Of a stretch of 64,000 nt of DNA, positions 21,072 to 33,264 are shown in pieces (position 1 is the first letter of the stretch; the number at the start of each line of letters is the position of its first letter). Origin of the DNA: Pseudogymnoascus destructans (taxonomy: Eukaryota > Ascomycota > Leotiomycetes > Thelebolales > Thelebolaceae); assembly GCF_001641265.1 (NCBI RefSeq), contig NW_020167521.1, positions 434,001 to 498,000 on the forward strand, read 5' to 3'. The position numbers and the translations under genes were made by a program. The notes beneath the pieces were generated by a model. It saw only the letters and a list, made by a program, of their open reading frames with translations. It made no database searches and was not told the origin of the DNA.

Positions 21072-22007
21072 TGTAATGGTGGGTGCACCAGATGTGAGAA
21101 TCTAGCCACCCAAGGAAGGGATGATTTTACTAAGACAACACACTGTCTTAGGAAACAGAGCCAAAGGGTTGTAGCTTAGACTATTCCACAACACAGCAAT
21201 CAGGTGTGTGATGTAGTGAAGTGGTTCAGACAAGTTGCAACAAATGTTGAGTCTGGGAACTCAGGGGTAAGTCAGAGGTTAACACCTCACTGACTTTTCA
21301 GAAACAAGGAGTAACAAGATGAATGCTTGGAAGCTTGGAAAAGACGTGGAAGTATGTGATAGTCGATTTACTGTATTGCCTGCTTGCCCTTTCTTAAGGA
21401 AAGGGCAATCCTATTTATGCTAAAGGAGTGTAGTTCTCTCATTTTCCATGACTTTCCATGACTAACCAGGCTTGGTAAATGTATTAGAAATCAAGTGCGA
21501 CCCACAACTAGCTTGCTAATCATGTAGTGAACGTAAGAGAATCCCATAGAACCATCTCTTGGGTTCCTAGCCTATAGGAAGTGAAAAGGAGGTCCAAGGT
21601 CAGAGTACCTATAGATAAATTATGTCATAACTTAACCAATCTTGTGGGTAACTAAGGAGCGATGACGTGTAATGAATCATAGAGGGTTGTAGAAGCTTCT
21701 AGAGCTATCGTTCATGTTCCTAGGCCTCTAGTTGGTAGAGATATGCCATGTGGTAGTATTGGCCCACCCCCTTAAGAAGGAGATTTTCTTAATAACTTGT
21801 TCAATGAGTGTTCAAATGATATGCCGTGATGTATGTAGCATAAACAGATGTAGTAAAAGAGTTTGCAGCAATCGTTGAGTAGTATTGCTTCTGTTGTTGG
21901 TGTGATAAGCCAAGATATGTATGGTGACTTGTAGGTTTGAGGAGGAGATTTCTAAGTTTGCTCTTGAGTTTGATAGCAAACTGAGTGCAACGAATGTCAG
22001 TATGACA
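21072..22007 (+). repeat. LTR-B, 5' LTR of a decayed Gypsy element
   Basis: Starts TGTAATGG and ends GTATGACA, 936 bp, like the solo copy at 48199. The flanks differ (GTGAG before, CTACT after), as expected for one LTR of a complete element whose other end is lost. A gag-like region follows directly. Confidence 0.8.
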
Positions 22008-23860
22008 CTACTTCCTACACGAAAACACCAACGGAGTCATGGCCACCACGTAGGCTATGTTTAGCAGCTAGAAAGGATTTTGCAAGGAAATCTGCTATAT
22101 GTTTAGCGACATTAACGAGGTCAAGACCATAGAAGACCATATGTACACCCTAAGACAGACAGGGAGCACCCTCACATATGCCACAGAGTTCTAAAGATAT
22201 GGGACCTAGACTAAGTGGGACACAAGCGCGCCTATTAGCCACCATCGCCATGGACTAAAGAGTCACGTCTACATAGAGCTCGCATAGATGAAAATGCAAC
22301 TAACAGATATGATTTCGTTAATTGAACATACGATCTGGATTGACAACTTGTTGTATGAGTTCTAGAAGGAGCAAAGAAACTATTATAGCCTAAAGAAGAG
22401 CTGTAAGTACTAAGGAAACAAAGGCTGCAAACAAGATAACCACCTATAGGATAACTGTTAGTCGGATCCTATGGAACTCAATGCCACTTTCAAGCCTGCT
22501 AGCAACCCCCATGACTCTAACAAGGAGCGACAACTTAAGGAACGGCTGTGCTTCAACTACAACAAACCTAGACCCATGGTGCAAAACTACAAGCAACTAA
22601 AAGAAGGGAACAGCAGATGAAAGGATGGCAAACAGCTTAGATTATCAGGGTACGAACAACATCACCATTAAGGACAGATATGCCTTACCCTTGATAAACG
22701 AATTACATGACCAGTTTTAAGGAGCTAAGATATTCACAAAACTAGACCTAAGAGGCGCCTATAACTTAATCTGAATAAAGAAGGGAGATGAGTGGAAAAC
22801 AGCATTCTGCACCTACTATGGTTTATTTGAATATTTAGTTATGCCTTTTAGACTAACAAACACACTAGCATCTATGTAGAGGCTCATGAATAAGCCCTCT
22901 ATGAATACCTAGACGTATTCATCATTGTCTACTTAGACGACATTTAGTCTCAACTCTAAAGACCTAACAGAACATATAAACCACGTTAAAAAGGTAGTAC
23001 AAAAGTTGAAGGAATATAACCTACTCCTTAAGCTAGAGAAATGCGAATTCTATAAGAATCAAGTTGAATTCTTAGGTTACATCATCAGAACGCATAGCAT
23101 AAAGATAGACTAAGCAAAGGTCATGGCAGGTTAGAATAGCTAACACCAACCATAGTTAAAGAAGTACAAGCCTTCTTAGGCTACATTCGACCCTACAAAG
23201 AAGATTATCCTTAAGACGGACTCCTCTGATTTCGCGATTAGAGCATGTCTAAGTCAACTAGACAAAGACAGAAAGCTCAACCTAGTCGCATATTACTCTA
23301 GAAAACTGTCACATATAGAGCTTAACTATGACATTCATGACAAGGAACTAATAGCCATTGTCGTTGCCTTTAAGTAATGGCGAGTATATCTTGAAGGATC
23401 GACCTACCCTATATAGGTATAGACGGATCATAAGAATCTCATATACTTCACCACAACCAAGATTTTAAACCGTAGACAAGTCCAATAGGCAGAGACACTC
23501 GTAGCCTACAACTTCACGATTACATATCGCAAGGGCTCTAAGAATGCAAGAGCCGATGCTCTTAGTAGACAGACCGACTACATTGGCCTAAAAGAAGAAA
23601 GACCTAGAGTCTAGAGTCATATTAAAGAAAACAGATGTAGGAATGCAATATAACGAGTTGCTAGCCACGATTGCCACTGTGGAGGACTCGGAGTTGGAAG
23701 AAAGACTAAAGAAAGCTTATGTAACGGATGAATGCGCAAAGCGAGTCTTAATTAAGGTCGAAGCTGACTTCGCCATCGATGAACAAGGATGGCGGGATAA
23801 ATACACACTGTATGTTTACAAAATCCTTGCCTCTAACGAGACGATGCTGTAGTCCGATGT
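22008..23860 (+). pseudogene. RIP-decayed Ty3/Gypsy gag-pol
   Basis: The reading frame can be followed only through many stops. The gag part (about 22020-22620) has LRQTGSTLTYATEF and a ruined zinc knuckle (CFNYNKPRPMVQNYK, with Cys changed to Tyr). RT follows (KIFTKLDLRGAYNLI, DEWKTAFCTYYG, then ...IIVYLDD with stops, 22650-22960) and RNase H (KTDSSDFAIRACLSQLDK, DHKNLIYF, to about 23570). The last open stretch (23643-23852) is the linker before integrase. The integrase and 3' LTR are missing. Trp codons are often TAG, as after RIP. Together with 21072-22007 this suggests that LTR-B belongs to a Gypsy family. Confidence 0.85.
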
Positions 23861-24126
23861 TATACAGTTGTGAGGCAGTGCGTGCGTATGGCAAAGTCCA
23901 ACACTTCGGAATTTTGATATGTGATCATGACAGTGTATTGATGTATGTGATGTTGATTAATTGATTGAGGCAAGAGAGCTGCTCTACGGAATCTCTACGT
24001 GTGGAGGTGCTGGCTAGTCGAGTTCACTCAACCACGTCGTGCGGGCTCAATACCCAGAACCTCCAGAGTTCCTCAGATCAACTCGAAGCAAGGGACTTCT
24101 GTCTCCAAGGGGTTTCAAGCCTACCT

Positions 24127-24793
24127 AGGTGTTCTTATGACAATAAGACTCAACCTAGTATTAGGTCAGCAACGAGTACGAATGGACAGAATGACTCCAG
24201 AGATAGAAGAGTACCCGTAATACCCATAATACATATGAGTTGGCAGTAGCACAGACGTATATACAGGAAAGAATTTACCGTGGTGAAAGAAGTACAGGTT
24301 CCATAATTCTGAGGCAGCTGGCCGCTTCCGAGACAAGTATTACAGGTCATCAAGATCAACTCTTTCAAAAGTGGACTGTGGCTGATAATAAATTCCACGT
24401 GATAGATAGCACTCAGATCATCTGTCTGTTCCGAAAAGGAAAATAGGGCGGACTCAACCTAGTACCTAGGTTGAGTCTTATTGTCATAAGAACACCTGAA
24501 ACCCGCCCTATTTTCCTTTTCGGAACAGACAGATGATCTGAGTGCTATCTATCACGTGGAATTTATTATCAGCCACAGTCCACTTTTGAAAGAGTTGATC
24601 TTGATGACCTGTAATACTTGTCTCGGAAGCGGCCAGCTGCCTCAGAATTATGGAACCTGTACTTCTTTCACCACGGTAAATTCTTTCCTGTATATACGTC
24701 TGTGCTACTGCCAACTCATATGTATTATGGGTATTACGGGTACTCTTCTATCTCTGGAGTCATTCTGTCCATTCGTACTCGTTGCTGACCTAA
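24127..24793. repeat. Perfect 291-bp fold-back
   Basis: Arms 24161-24451 and 24503-24793 are reverse complements, with a 51-bp centre. The centre contains an inverted copy of the 32 bp that lie just left of the arm (24127-24158) and a small palindrome around CCTAGTACCTAGG. The two identical 68-codon frames (24240-24446 on +, 24508-24714 on -) are mirror images and no evidence of a gene. Such identity implies a very recent event or gene-conversion-like maintenance, or an assembly or library inversion artefact. Confidence 0.88.
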
Positions 24794-25335
24794 TATCTCG
24801 AGATCGTTAACAGCGGGACAGGGCTTCCAAGACATGTCAATCCTCCACAACGGAGCCAAGCTATTTGCTAGTACGTACCGCCGATGCTTCTATAGGCGAC
24901 GAGACAGTGTCATCCAAGGTTCCCCGCAACTCTGTGCCGTTGAAGTATGCGCCGTCGCGAAGTCATAGACCGAGCCACCCCAAGCATTTGAAGCTTGAAG
25001 GACCGGATCGCGCTTACGGTAATCTTACTTTGGAAGGAGCTCAACGTTATCCTTGGCAGCTTGCACGAAAGTGTTCCTGACACCGCAATTTCACAAACCA
25101 TGCAGCCTCTCAATGCTGTCAATAACGCCGAGTAAGCCCGCCTTTGTGACCGCCGTGGAGTGGGCCGTGGGCGCGCCGGCGCGTCTTGTAGCTTATATCG
25201 CGCTAAAATAACCCGAGGTTTGTGACATGGATTTAAAATCTCATGTGAACAACACCTGTGGGATACCAGGTGATAAAGGGAGAGGATCCCGCAACGAGAG
25301 TTGAAAACCATAGCCACAGGCCATTTCGAAAAGCG
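24794..25335. other. Upstream region of GH78 gene, no gene
   Basis: A minus-strand frame of 175 codons here (24910-25437) overlaps the start of the GH78 gene and has no recognisable features. This region presumably holds the GH78 promoter; no specific site was identified. Confidence 0.35.
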
Positions 25336-27919
25336 ATGGTGCAAATTGCTCTCCGACGCTGGTGGGCTCTTGCTCTCCTTTTGCTGATCAACGCCGTACC
25401 GTATATCCAAGGACAGCAGTCGCCTTCGTGGGCCCAATATATCATATCACCTCAGAGCCTCACTGTTTTACCTTTAGCGATCCTAGAAGGCCGCACTGTT
25501 GGCGATGTTACCAACCCAAGTGCCTTGCTCACCAGTGGCGGTGATGTGACAACGCTGAAGAGAGCTGCCCCAGTAGCTCCCCCTTCGTGGCCGAAGGGCA
25601 CGACAGCAGACGCTTCAAGCTTTCGCCCGGAAAACACAAATAACGGCCAGCCGCGGACGTATACTCCTAGCAATGCTATTGATGGAAACGGGGCGACCTT
25701 CTGGAACGACGACACAGTCAGTGCTTATTCTGATATCTTAACACTGACAATACCAACTGCGACTACTCTATCCGGCATAACAATTCTGTCAAGCTTGGAC
25801 GGCGTTCCGGTGAAATTTACAGTAGAGGCTCTTCAGGGTGGCTCATGGGGGGCAGTTGCCACTGTCAGCGACAACGCCGTAGTCTTGATCCAGGTCCCAT
25901 TCGCTGAGCCCGTTAATGCGGAAGGGATCCGTATTACCGTAACTCAGGCTCAGGCGACTGGCCAGGGAGAATACACGAGGATTGCAGAAGTCTGGCCTGG
26001 TATAGTTCCTGGGCAAGTGGCCCCTGCGGTTGTTCTTGACTTTGGGAAAGTGGTTGTTGGAAAGCTCTCTATCAACTTTGCTGGCGCGTCAACCAATAAC
26101 CCCGGCATACGATTGGCATTTTCGGAGACAACACAGTACTTGACGGACCTGAGCGATTTTTCGCGGTCGAACAATGTTAGTTTGGAGGCCCAATTTGAAG
26201 CATGCTGTACTGACTTTGTAGGGGGATACCATTACACCTGGATCGGACCAGATTGCTGTCAAGTCTGATCCATATACCTGGACCGACAATCACGGGTGTG
26301 AGGATGGCACGAAGGTATGCGCTGATGGCTTGCACGGCTTCAGATATGTCAAAATCTACCTTGACGCGCTTGCAGCCGATGCTCCAAATACCCAAGCTTC
26401 TGGATCCGTGTCTATCGATTCAATCTCGCTTGCATTCTCAGCGTATCTAGGGACGGAAGACACTTACTCGGGCAATTTTGAGTGCTCGGATGCTGCGCTG
26501 AACGAGTTTTGGTACGCCGCGGTTTATACTAACGACCTGTGCACTGATACATTCCGACTTGAAGACACAGAGCCGAGGAATGCTGGGAGTCCCACCCTTG
26601 TTGGCAAGGAAGTGCTTTTCGACGGGGCCAAGCGTGACCGTGACCCCTATGTTGGAGATTTAGCTGTCGCCGCCAGAACGTTGTATCTCACACATAACTT
26701 TAGCATTGCAGCTGAGAACGTCTTGGCAGATTTGGCGGATCACCAAAGGAGCGACGGCTGGATCCCTCCAGCATCCATCAACAACTACCAGCTTCAACTG
26801 TTGGATTACCCCCTCCACTGGGTGACCTGTACCTACGATCTGATTGTATACACATCGAGCGATGCTTACGCAGCAAAATACTATCCAACAATTACAAAGG
26901 TGCTAGACAACTTCTACCCTTCCATGACAGACAGCGCTACAGGCCTCATCAACAAACCAGATGACTCGCCATATGGAGACTATGCCTTTCTCAATCGCCA
27001 TGGCTTGATCACGTACTACAACGCACTCTACGTCCAAGCACTCAGAAATGCCGCCAGCATCGCAACCTTTTATAACCACCCCGATGACGCCAAGCGCTGG
27101 GCGGAGCGTGCCCAAACCGTCTCCGACGCGATCAACGTCCACCTCTGGGACGCCAGCGTAGGCGCCTATTTCGACTCCTCCAAAACAACCAATCACGGCC
27201 AAGATGGTAACGGCCTCGCAGTCCTGAATGGAATCGCCGACAGCACTCGATCAGCCTCGGCCCTCAAGTACTGGGCCTCCCTCGCCCTCCCCTACGGCAA
27301 CCCCTTCTTCGACTCGGATGTCATCGGCGGCGGTTTTTCCAAGCGCGTGTACGCATTCATCTCATACTTCGAGCTACAAGCGCGTTTTGCCTCCGGAGCA
27401 GGCGACTCGGCCATCGAAGAGATTAAGCGCCTGTACGGGTGGATGGCGACGCACGACCCAAAGAGCACGTTCTGGGAGGGCATCGGCACCGATGGCTCGA
27501 TGTACGAGGCGGGGTTCACGAGCGCGACACACGGCTGGAGCACAGGCATCGTGCCTCTGATGTCTAACTACGTGTTGGGGATTATGCCGACGGCGCCTGC
27601 GTTCGCGGAGTGGACTGTCAAGCCGATGCTTGTTGGTGGGATTACGTGGGCGAAGGGACAGGTGGACACGCCGCATGGGCCGTTGATGGTGGATTGGACG
27701 GCGGAGAATGCGAGTACGCAGTTCCAGATTACGGTTACGGTGCCGAAGGGCACGAAGGGGACTGTGTCGGTGCCGGTGACCAGTGAAAAGGTGATGGTGG
27801 CTGTAAATTCAAAGCTGGTGTATGCGGTGGGAAGGAGGGCATTTAACCCGAAGTATAAGGATGGCCACGTTACGGTGCAACTTGAATATGGGAAGCACGT
27901 TATTACGGCGTCGAAGTAG
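25336..27919 (+). CDS. Secreted GH78-like alpha-L-rhamnosidase
   Basis: Removes terminal L-rhamnose from plant glycosides or pectin outside the cell. The ATG at 25336 gives a signal peptide (ALALLLLINAVPYIQG); a longer in-frame start at 25258 would spoil it. The N-terminal third has an F5/8-type (discoidin-like) beta-sandwich (PSNAIDGNGATFWND ... GIRITVTQ). The C-terminal six-hairpin domain carries EVLFDGAKRDRDPYVGDL, the acidic GH78 signature, and SDGWIPPASINNY. The frame changes between 26219 and 26255: upstream frame 25336-26268, downstream frame ending at 27919. The change fits either a one-base indel or an unusually short 34-nt GT-AG intron (26219-26252). Apart from that the protein looks complete (about 850 aa). 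Confidence 0.82.
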
Positions 27920-28529
27920 TTCGGAGAGTACATATGGATTGGATAAATATACAGTATATTGTAAATTCGACGGGCCACGTCACGTTCACTTGTGTTGTAA
28001 ACCCGCTATGGATATAGAATGGGGGGCGGTCTTGGAAATTTGTTTTTGGGTGCCTTGGGCCTGGTTTCGCTATGGAAGAAAGGAGGCAAAGCAAACTTAT
28101 CTCCATCATGCTTAGAGCATCCATATATTTACTACATAGACCCTAAAATGGATCAAAAAATCAGTTAACACTTTATGGCTATTTAAACGTTGCACGTCGC
28201 CCTGTCAGGCCATGTCGCGGACACCATTCAAGCCATACTGGAGGCCTGTCGCAGGGCCTATATTGGGAGACCCAACGGACCCTTACTCATGGGCGTTCTT
28301 TGCTGTAGCACAGATCGGCGACCGCCGCCGTCCCGTTGCCGAGCCGACAATAACAATGGGGAGATGGCGCTACGAGGATACCCCCCCTCACTGCGGCATG
28401 TCATCGCATCATTACCATCTTCTCAGACCAAGCAAATCACCGTGCCATCCGCGCCATCCGCGCCGATCTTGCCCTCGCTTCTGGGTATTATGTGAGACAT
28501 GGTAACCGCGAGTCCAGCCCACGCTGGTG
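27920..28529. other. Intergenic, no gene seen
   Basis: 3' flank of the GH78 gene and unassigned sequence. Open frames of about 100 codons at 28190-28505 on both strands overlap each other and show no family features. Confidence 0.35.
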
Positions 28530-29726
28530 GAGCCATATTTTCTCGCGTCTTGTTGCAAGACCCAGCTCGGTTTCTTACCATGCACTCGTCTAATCGGCTT
28601 ATTACAATGGCGTTTCTCAACGGGGAGCATGTCAGCTTGGAACAACTAAACAATCTTCCTGTAGAGGCTATTTCGGCTGTCCTCAGCGCGCCTAACATGG
28701 CTAAAGTCACGTCCATCCAGCATTTGTATCGACAGAGTTCAAGGCACGCCAGCCCAACTTGCACGCGCACTATCACAGGTAGAGAGGCTTCGTAAGCTCT
28801 ACTTCCTTCAGAGTCCAATCCGGGAAAGTGATGCGCTAAGCGGGCAGCTGTTTGTGGAGCTGGCGGCGTATCCTCAGATATTACAACGCACGACTGCCAT
28901 GTTTGCGGGCGCCTTTTCAACTGCCCAACGTATGAGGTCCTAGCTCCCAAGTGCCCCAGCGGCTAATAGGGTCCAGATGGCGCCCCTTGACAACTTTCCC
29001 GTCCAGCAAATACTCGTATTAGACCAAATATATAAGACGCAGGATCGTATCTACATCCACCTAGGCGATGCACTCCTTAAGCCAGAGCGCTTTGCCACCG
29101 GCTTCTTAATCTATATACAATCACTATTAACATCATCGGACGAATATACAATCCAGCCACTGAATCTCTTCAGCTTCTCTAGCTCCCCAGCGTTTCTTGA
29201 CGGCGATCCAGAAACCGCAGCCGAGATCAGCCCAATTCTTGCCGAAAGCTTTACTGTGCCTGAAGATATGCCTCGAGGCAAAAACAGCAACAGCCCATAT
29301 CGTCGGCGCTGGGCAGAGATGCGCGACTTGGACCCCGCCGGCTAGACGGTCATAATGTCGCTGGAAACCTCCCGTGCCCTACGACGACCTTATGAATGCC
29401 ACTAACGTATAGTGGTCGACCCACCTCCTTCAATATCGCCGGGCCCGAAAGAACTCGAAGTAGTTGGGCTAAAAGAATTTTTGGATGCCACGGGAGCTAA
29501 GGTGGCCCATGACGTTATCGATCGCCGCATACAGAAATTTTGTGAGAGAATTGTAGCCAGAAACCCTTACGAAGGACCTCTATTTCTCAAAGACCATATA
29601 TCAGTGTTATCCCAAGAAGATGCGGCGGAAATGCTTCTAGGCTTTCTTGAGGACACTGTAGAAGTAAGGAATATTCTGAGCGCGGCAATGGGCGAGGACT
29701 TCGAAGGCGAGTCTCCCCTAGTTTGA
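28530..29726 (+). pseudogene. Decayed gene of unrecognised family
   Basis: Consecutive pieces in different frames look like one protein: EHVSLEQLNNLPVEAISAVL (28620-28710), QLARALSQVERLRKLYFLQ with ELAAYPQILQRTTAMFAGAF (28740-28920), QQILVLDQIYKTQDRIYIHL (28977-29345) and LKEFLDATGAKVAHDVIDRR ... LGFLEDTVEVRNILSA (29412-29726). The frames are broken by stops at 28940 and 29343 and by shifts. The composition is coding-like (leucine-rich, helical) and the codon use resembles the neighbouring genes. It could instead be a multi-exon gene, but no good splice sites join the pieces. Confidence 0.45.
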
Positions 29727-30484
29727 CTACCTTGCAATTGCAGAAGATATACTTAACTTATCCTGCAGAAGGAAACTAGTATACGGAGATTCCCAGGGGT
29801 TACGTTGATGCTAGCTAGACGGACGGTAGAGTCTCTATGCATATGATATTAGTAGGTTGCTGTTAGAATGAGTCGTATGCTCGGCCACATGTTTTAAAAA
29901 GGTTCGCCAGCCTCTGGCCTACCTAACTAATGGGTGAGACGGATGTTGAGTCCTACGGTTTTCGCTAAATTACTGTGTTTGAGCGAAATGAAAGTGAGTA
30001 GGAAGGTATGAGTGGCCTATCCGAGAGGTACGACAGAGCGGGTCATGCTGCTTTGTTGTGAAAGAGTTGTAAAAGCAAAACGGCAGGAGGGCAAGGACGG
30101 CACGGACAGCTATGCACGGTATCTAGACAGCTCAGGTGCCCATGTACCAGTCAGTGAAGAGGTATTAAGTGCTGGGTTTTGTAGCAGGCGGCTCACTACA
30201 CTCTTCTCCAACATCCTCAGGCTCCTAGGTCGTAGTCGAGAGTGCTGTGTCCGTCATTTTGCCGTGGGAGGCATGTATTTTGCGATAGCCATCTCGGAAA
30301 GGCTGTCCATGTTCCGCAGCTCAACACCTGCGCGAGTTTTGTTTGGCCAAACGCGATGGCATCGCTTCATAGCCTGATTGTGCCCTCTTTCACCCAATCG
30401 TAGACACCGTAGTGGGCAGTATGGATACAAGATAGGAAGAGCGACATAAACTCAATCAAAGCGGATCAGGTCGCGTCCACTGAT
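29727..30484. other. Intergenic, no gene seen
   Basis: AT-richer sequence without recognisable coding or repeat structure. A 121-codon frame at 30012 looks spurious. Confidence 0.35.
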
Positions 30485-31698
30485 CTAATTAATCGCTTCA
30501 TTCACTATCTCCGCTGTCTCCCTCGCTTGTTCTCCAACTGCCCTCACTCCCCCCTCCCAAATCTCCACTTCCTCCCTCCCTCCGGGTCCCCACGCCGAAA
30601 AAACCACCTTCATCCATCTCCTCCCTCCCCCCCTTCCCACCGCCACCCGACACGCCAACTGATTAGTCCACACCAACCCCAAACTAGGCGTCTTCATCCC
30701 CCCTCCTCCCAATACTCTCCATCCCCCACCCCGTAAAAAACCGCATCTGCCCATCCAGCGTCAGCCTCTCTCTGCGCCCCTGACTCTCTGCCCACGAGCC
30801 CCGCGGACCCTCTCCCACACTCAGCGGCGCAAACCGATCAGCAACCTGATTCGACACTACAACTGCAACGCCCTCACTCCTCGCGGCCCCTCTCAGCAGC
30901 GCACCCAGCCCCACCAGCTCTGCCGTCCTGAGCGCCATATTCGCGCCATGCGCCGCACCGCCGTCGCCGCTGCGTTCGAACTCAGCTCGAAAATTTGCGG
31001 CAACGGAGTCAATCACTACCAGCCCGACGTTGTGGCGGCGGATGGCGAGGGGTAGCTGGAATCGTAGGATGTGGTCTTGGGTCTCGAGGTCGCGGGCGTG
31101 GATGGTAAGGATGCGCGAGAGGGAGGTTTCAGCTAGGATGGGGTGTGCGGCGCGGAGCTGGGCGAGGCGGGTGGTTGGGAGGGAAGATTCGGTGGTGATA
31201 TATATTGCGGAGCGGTTGAGGCCGTGAGGGGATGGGAGCTGCACTGCAAGGAGGAGCAGGAGTAGGAGTTGGGTTTTGCCAGAGCCACTGCTGGGGTTAG
31301 TTGTGGTGCCAATTGATGGAGGCGAGGTGGTACCTTTCGCCAGTTATCTCAGTGATGTATCCTGCTGGGAAGCCTCCGCTCAGGAGACCATCGAGGCTCG
31401 GATCGAGGGTGCTGATAGCATCCCACTTCTTCGAAATCTGGTTCCCCGTACCTCGGAGCGAGGAGAGCGCCGTCTCTGGGTCGTCGCCTGTGAGGCCAAG
31501 ATCACGCTGGAGCGCCCTGAGGACGTGGGTGCAGAGTCGCTTGACATCTTCGACAGGTATATTTGCGCGCTTGGCGAGGGCGGCGGGGTCGAGCGCTAGA
31601 AGGTCGGTTGTGCTGACGCCCTGCCTCTCGAGTGAGGGGAGGAGGTGGGCATATGGCGCTGTAGGAAAGGCGGGGAGAATGGACGAGAGGTCGGTCAT
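30485..31698 (-). CDS. rad57: RAD57-like recombinase mediator
   Basis: A Rad51 paralogue that, with Rad55 in yeast, helps load Rad51 on single-stranded DNA in homologous recombination in the nucleus. Exon 1 is 31334-31698 (MTDLSSILPAFPTAPY, as in fungal Rad57), then a GT-AG intron of 43 bp, and exon 2 is 30485-31290. The Walker A motif GESSGSGKTQ is built across the intron; Walker B is VGLVVIDSVAAN; the C-terminal LGLVWTNQLACRVAV is also conserved. The frame breaks near 30,700 in a run of G (minus strand): the upstream frame would stop after RRGDEDA, while the conserved C-terminus lies in the next frame. A one-base error or mutation in the homopolymer explains it. Shorter than many fungal orthologues, which carry a long insert before the C-terminus. 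Confidence 0.82.
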
Positions 31699-32348
31699 GG
31701 AGGCATTGAGAGGTAGGAGGGCGTGATGTGCTATCGCGGCTGTGGCTGTGCCGACGACTCGACATGGTCAAACCGCGACGAGGCGGCGCGTGAGCACGTG
31801 ATCGATTTTGTTTTGTTTTGCGCTAAACTACATTAGTGGGATTTGAGCTTCGAGCTACGGTCTTTACAAGTAATATTTGCTCTTGCAGAAGCGCAATAGT
31901 TCGAAACGTCTCTAGCTTGGCTGTGGTTTGTTATGAATGTAATAAATACTCCCTATCAAAAAATAGTGTTAGACTTGAGGTTTAATGTCTAATAAAAAAT
32001 TATCAGTTTTTCCATTATTGTGTGAAAATGAAAATATAGGTGCCGACAAAACTTATCATCAGGAACTATGTACGTACAACAGGAGTGTTCTAAAGAAACT
32101 GCTTCAAAATAGCCGAGATGATATTTCCCATCTGCTTAAATGCTGGTATCAATTATCATAACGATCCCATCTCAGACTTTTGTTAAACAAAAATATTTAT
32201 ACATCGTATATTTCGCTGTCTCATTGATTCCAAAAGTCGAGCCATCAATATTTTTTTTATTGTTAGGTGCCCAGAGACGTCCGGAGAAGCTTCATATTCA
32301 CCACCAGACCGGGCCTCTGAGCTATAACCCTTGAGACGCCTTCACTGG
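31699..32348. other. Intergenic, no gene seen
   Basis: AT-rich sequence from about 31800 without gene or repeat signature. It divides the divergent upstream region of rad57 from the 3' end of a membrane-protein relic. Confidence 0.35.
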
Positions 32349-33016
32349 TCATACACCACCCAAACGCCGATGCTCCTTCTCCTCTCTCCACACCTTATTC
32401 TCAACCTCCAGACTCTTCTGCACCCACTTCGTCGTAACCAGCGTCCACACCGCCGCCCACCCAAACGGCACCGTCCACCCAATAACATACGCCGCATTCC
32501 TCGACAACGTAAATATCATCGCCGTCGACGTTGTCGCGTCAGCCGATGCAACATCCGGCGAAACGGCTTACTCGCCATATACCGCAGATTCAGTCGCTGG
32601 CGGAACTCCGTGCCACCCGAGCCATCGACGGCGCACACGTCCTCGATGAAACTGTAGACGCCAGGACGCAGCGGGGCGCCGCGGGTGACGGAGGAGATGC
32701 GCACGGGGGAGGGGATGCCAAGGAGGCGGAGGGCGTCGACGAGGACGAGCTCGAGGCGGAAGGCGAAGACCATGCTGGGGACGGGCATGGTGAGGAGGCG
32801 GATGGGGGGTTCGCGGGGGATGGTGCCGATGATGAGTTCGGTCATGACGGCGATCCAGGCGAGGGAGAGGTTCCAGTGGAACCAATCGAGCTGGATGGGG
32901 TTAGGTGACTGTAAGGTAGGGGGGGTGTTGAGGGGGTACTCACATACCACCGCCGTGCACCTATGACACGGCATGTGGAACCCTTTTTCCATAATCGTCG
33001 GAAGCGGATGAAACAC
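32349..33016 (-). pseudogene. Multi-pass membrane protein, frameshifted
   Basis: The minus-strand frame 33016-32516 reads EKGFHMPCHRCTAVV ... IQLDWFHWNLSLAWIAVMTE (membrane segment), PREPPIRLLTMPVPSMVFAF, SFIEDVCAVDGSGGTEFRQR and RYMASKPFRRMLHRL. It then leaves frame; the adjacent frame continues with TTSTAMIFTLSRNAAYVIGW and VPFGWAAVWTLVTTKWVQ, another membrane hairpin, to a stop at 32349. The pattern is that of a fungal integral membrane protein of unknown function. A 39-bp in-frame segment with GT...AG ends (about 32,910-32,950) may be a very short intron. The break near 32,535 probably includes a small deletion, so I call it a pseudogene. Confidence 0.5.
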
Positions 33017-33264
33017 TCCACAACGAGACTGTTCCTATAGCTCCTGTACTAATACTGAACACTGCCTATATATCAGCCCTTATCCCTAGCCCCACCATAA
33101 CAAATCTCACCTGCATTATGCGACAAGTGTGTCCCATACCACAGCCCAAAATAACTTAGTAGTGAATTTACTACACTAACAACTCCACACTAACCCCACG
33201 TTTGTCCCCCATTCTGTGAGGGGAAAGATGATGCAACTGTGAATCGTATGTTACCAACATCATA

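Noticed and set aside
24240..24714. Two identical 68-codon frames facing each other
   Set aside because: They are the two arms of a perfect fold-back; no homology or codon bias seen.
30012..30377. 121-codon open frame
   Set aside because: No domain, no neighbours in frame, amino-acid composition like random sequence.
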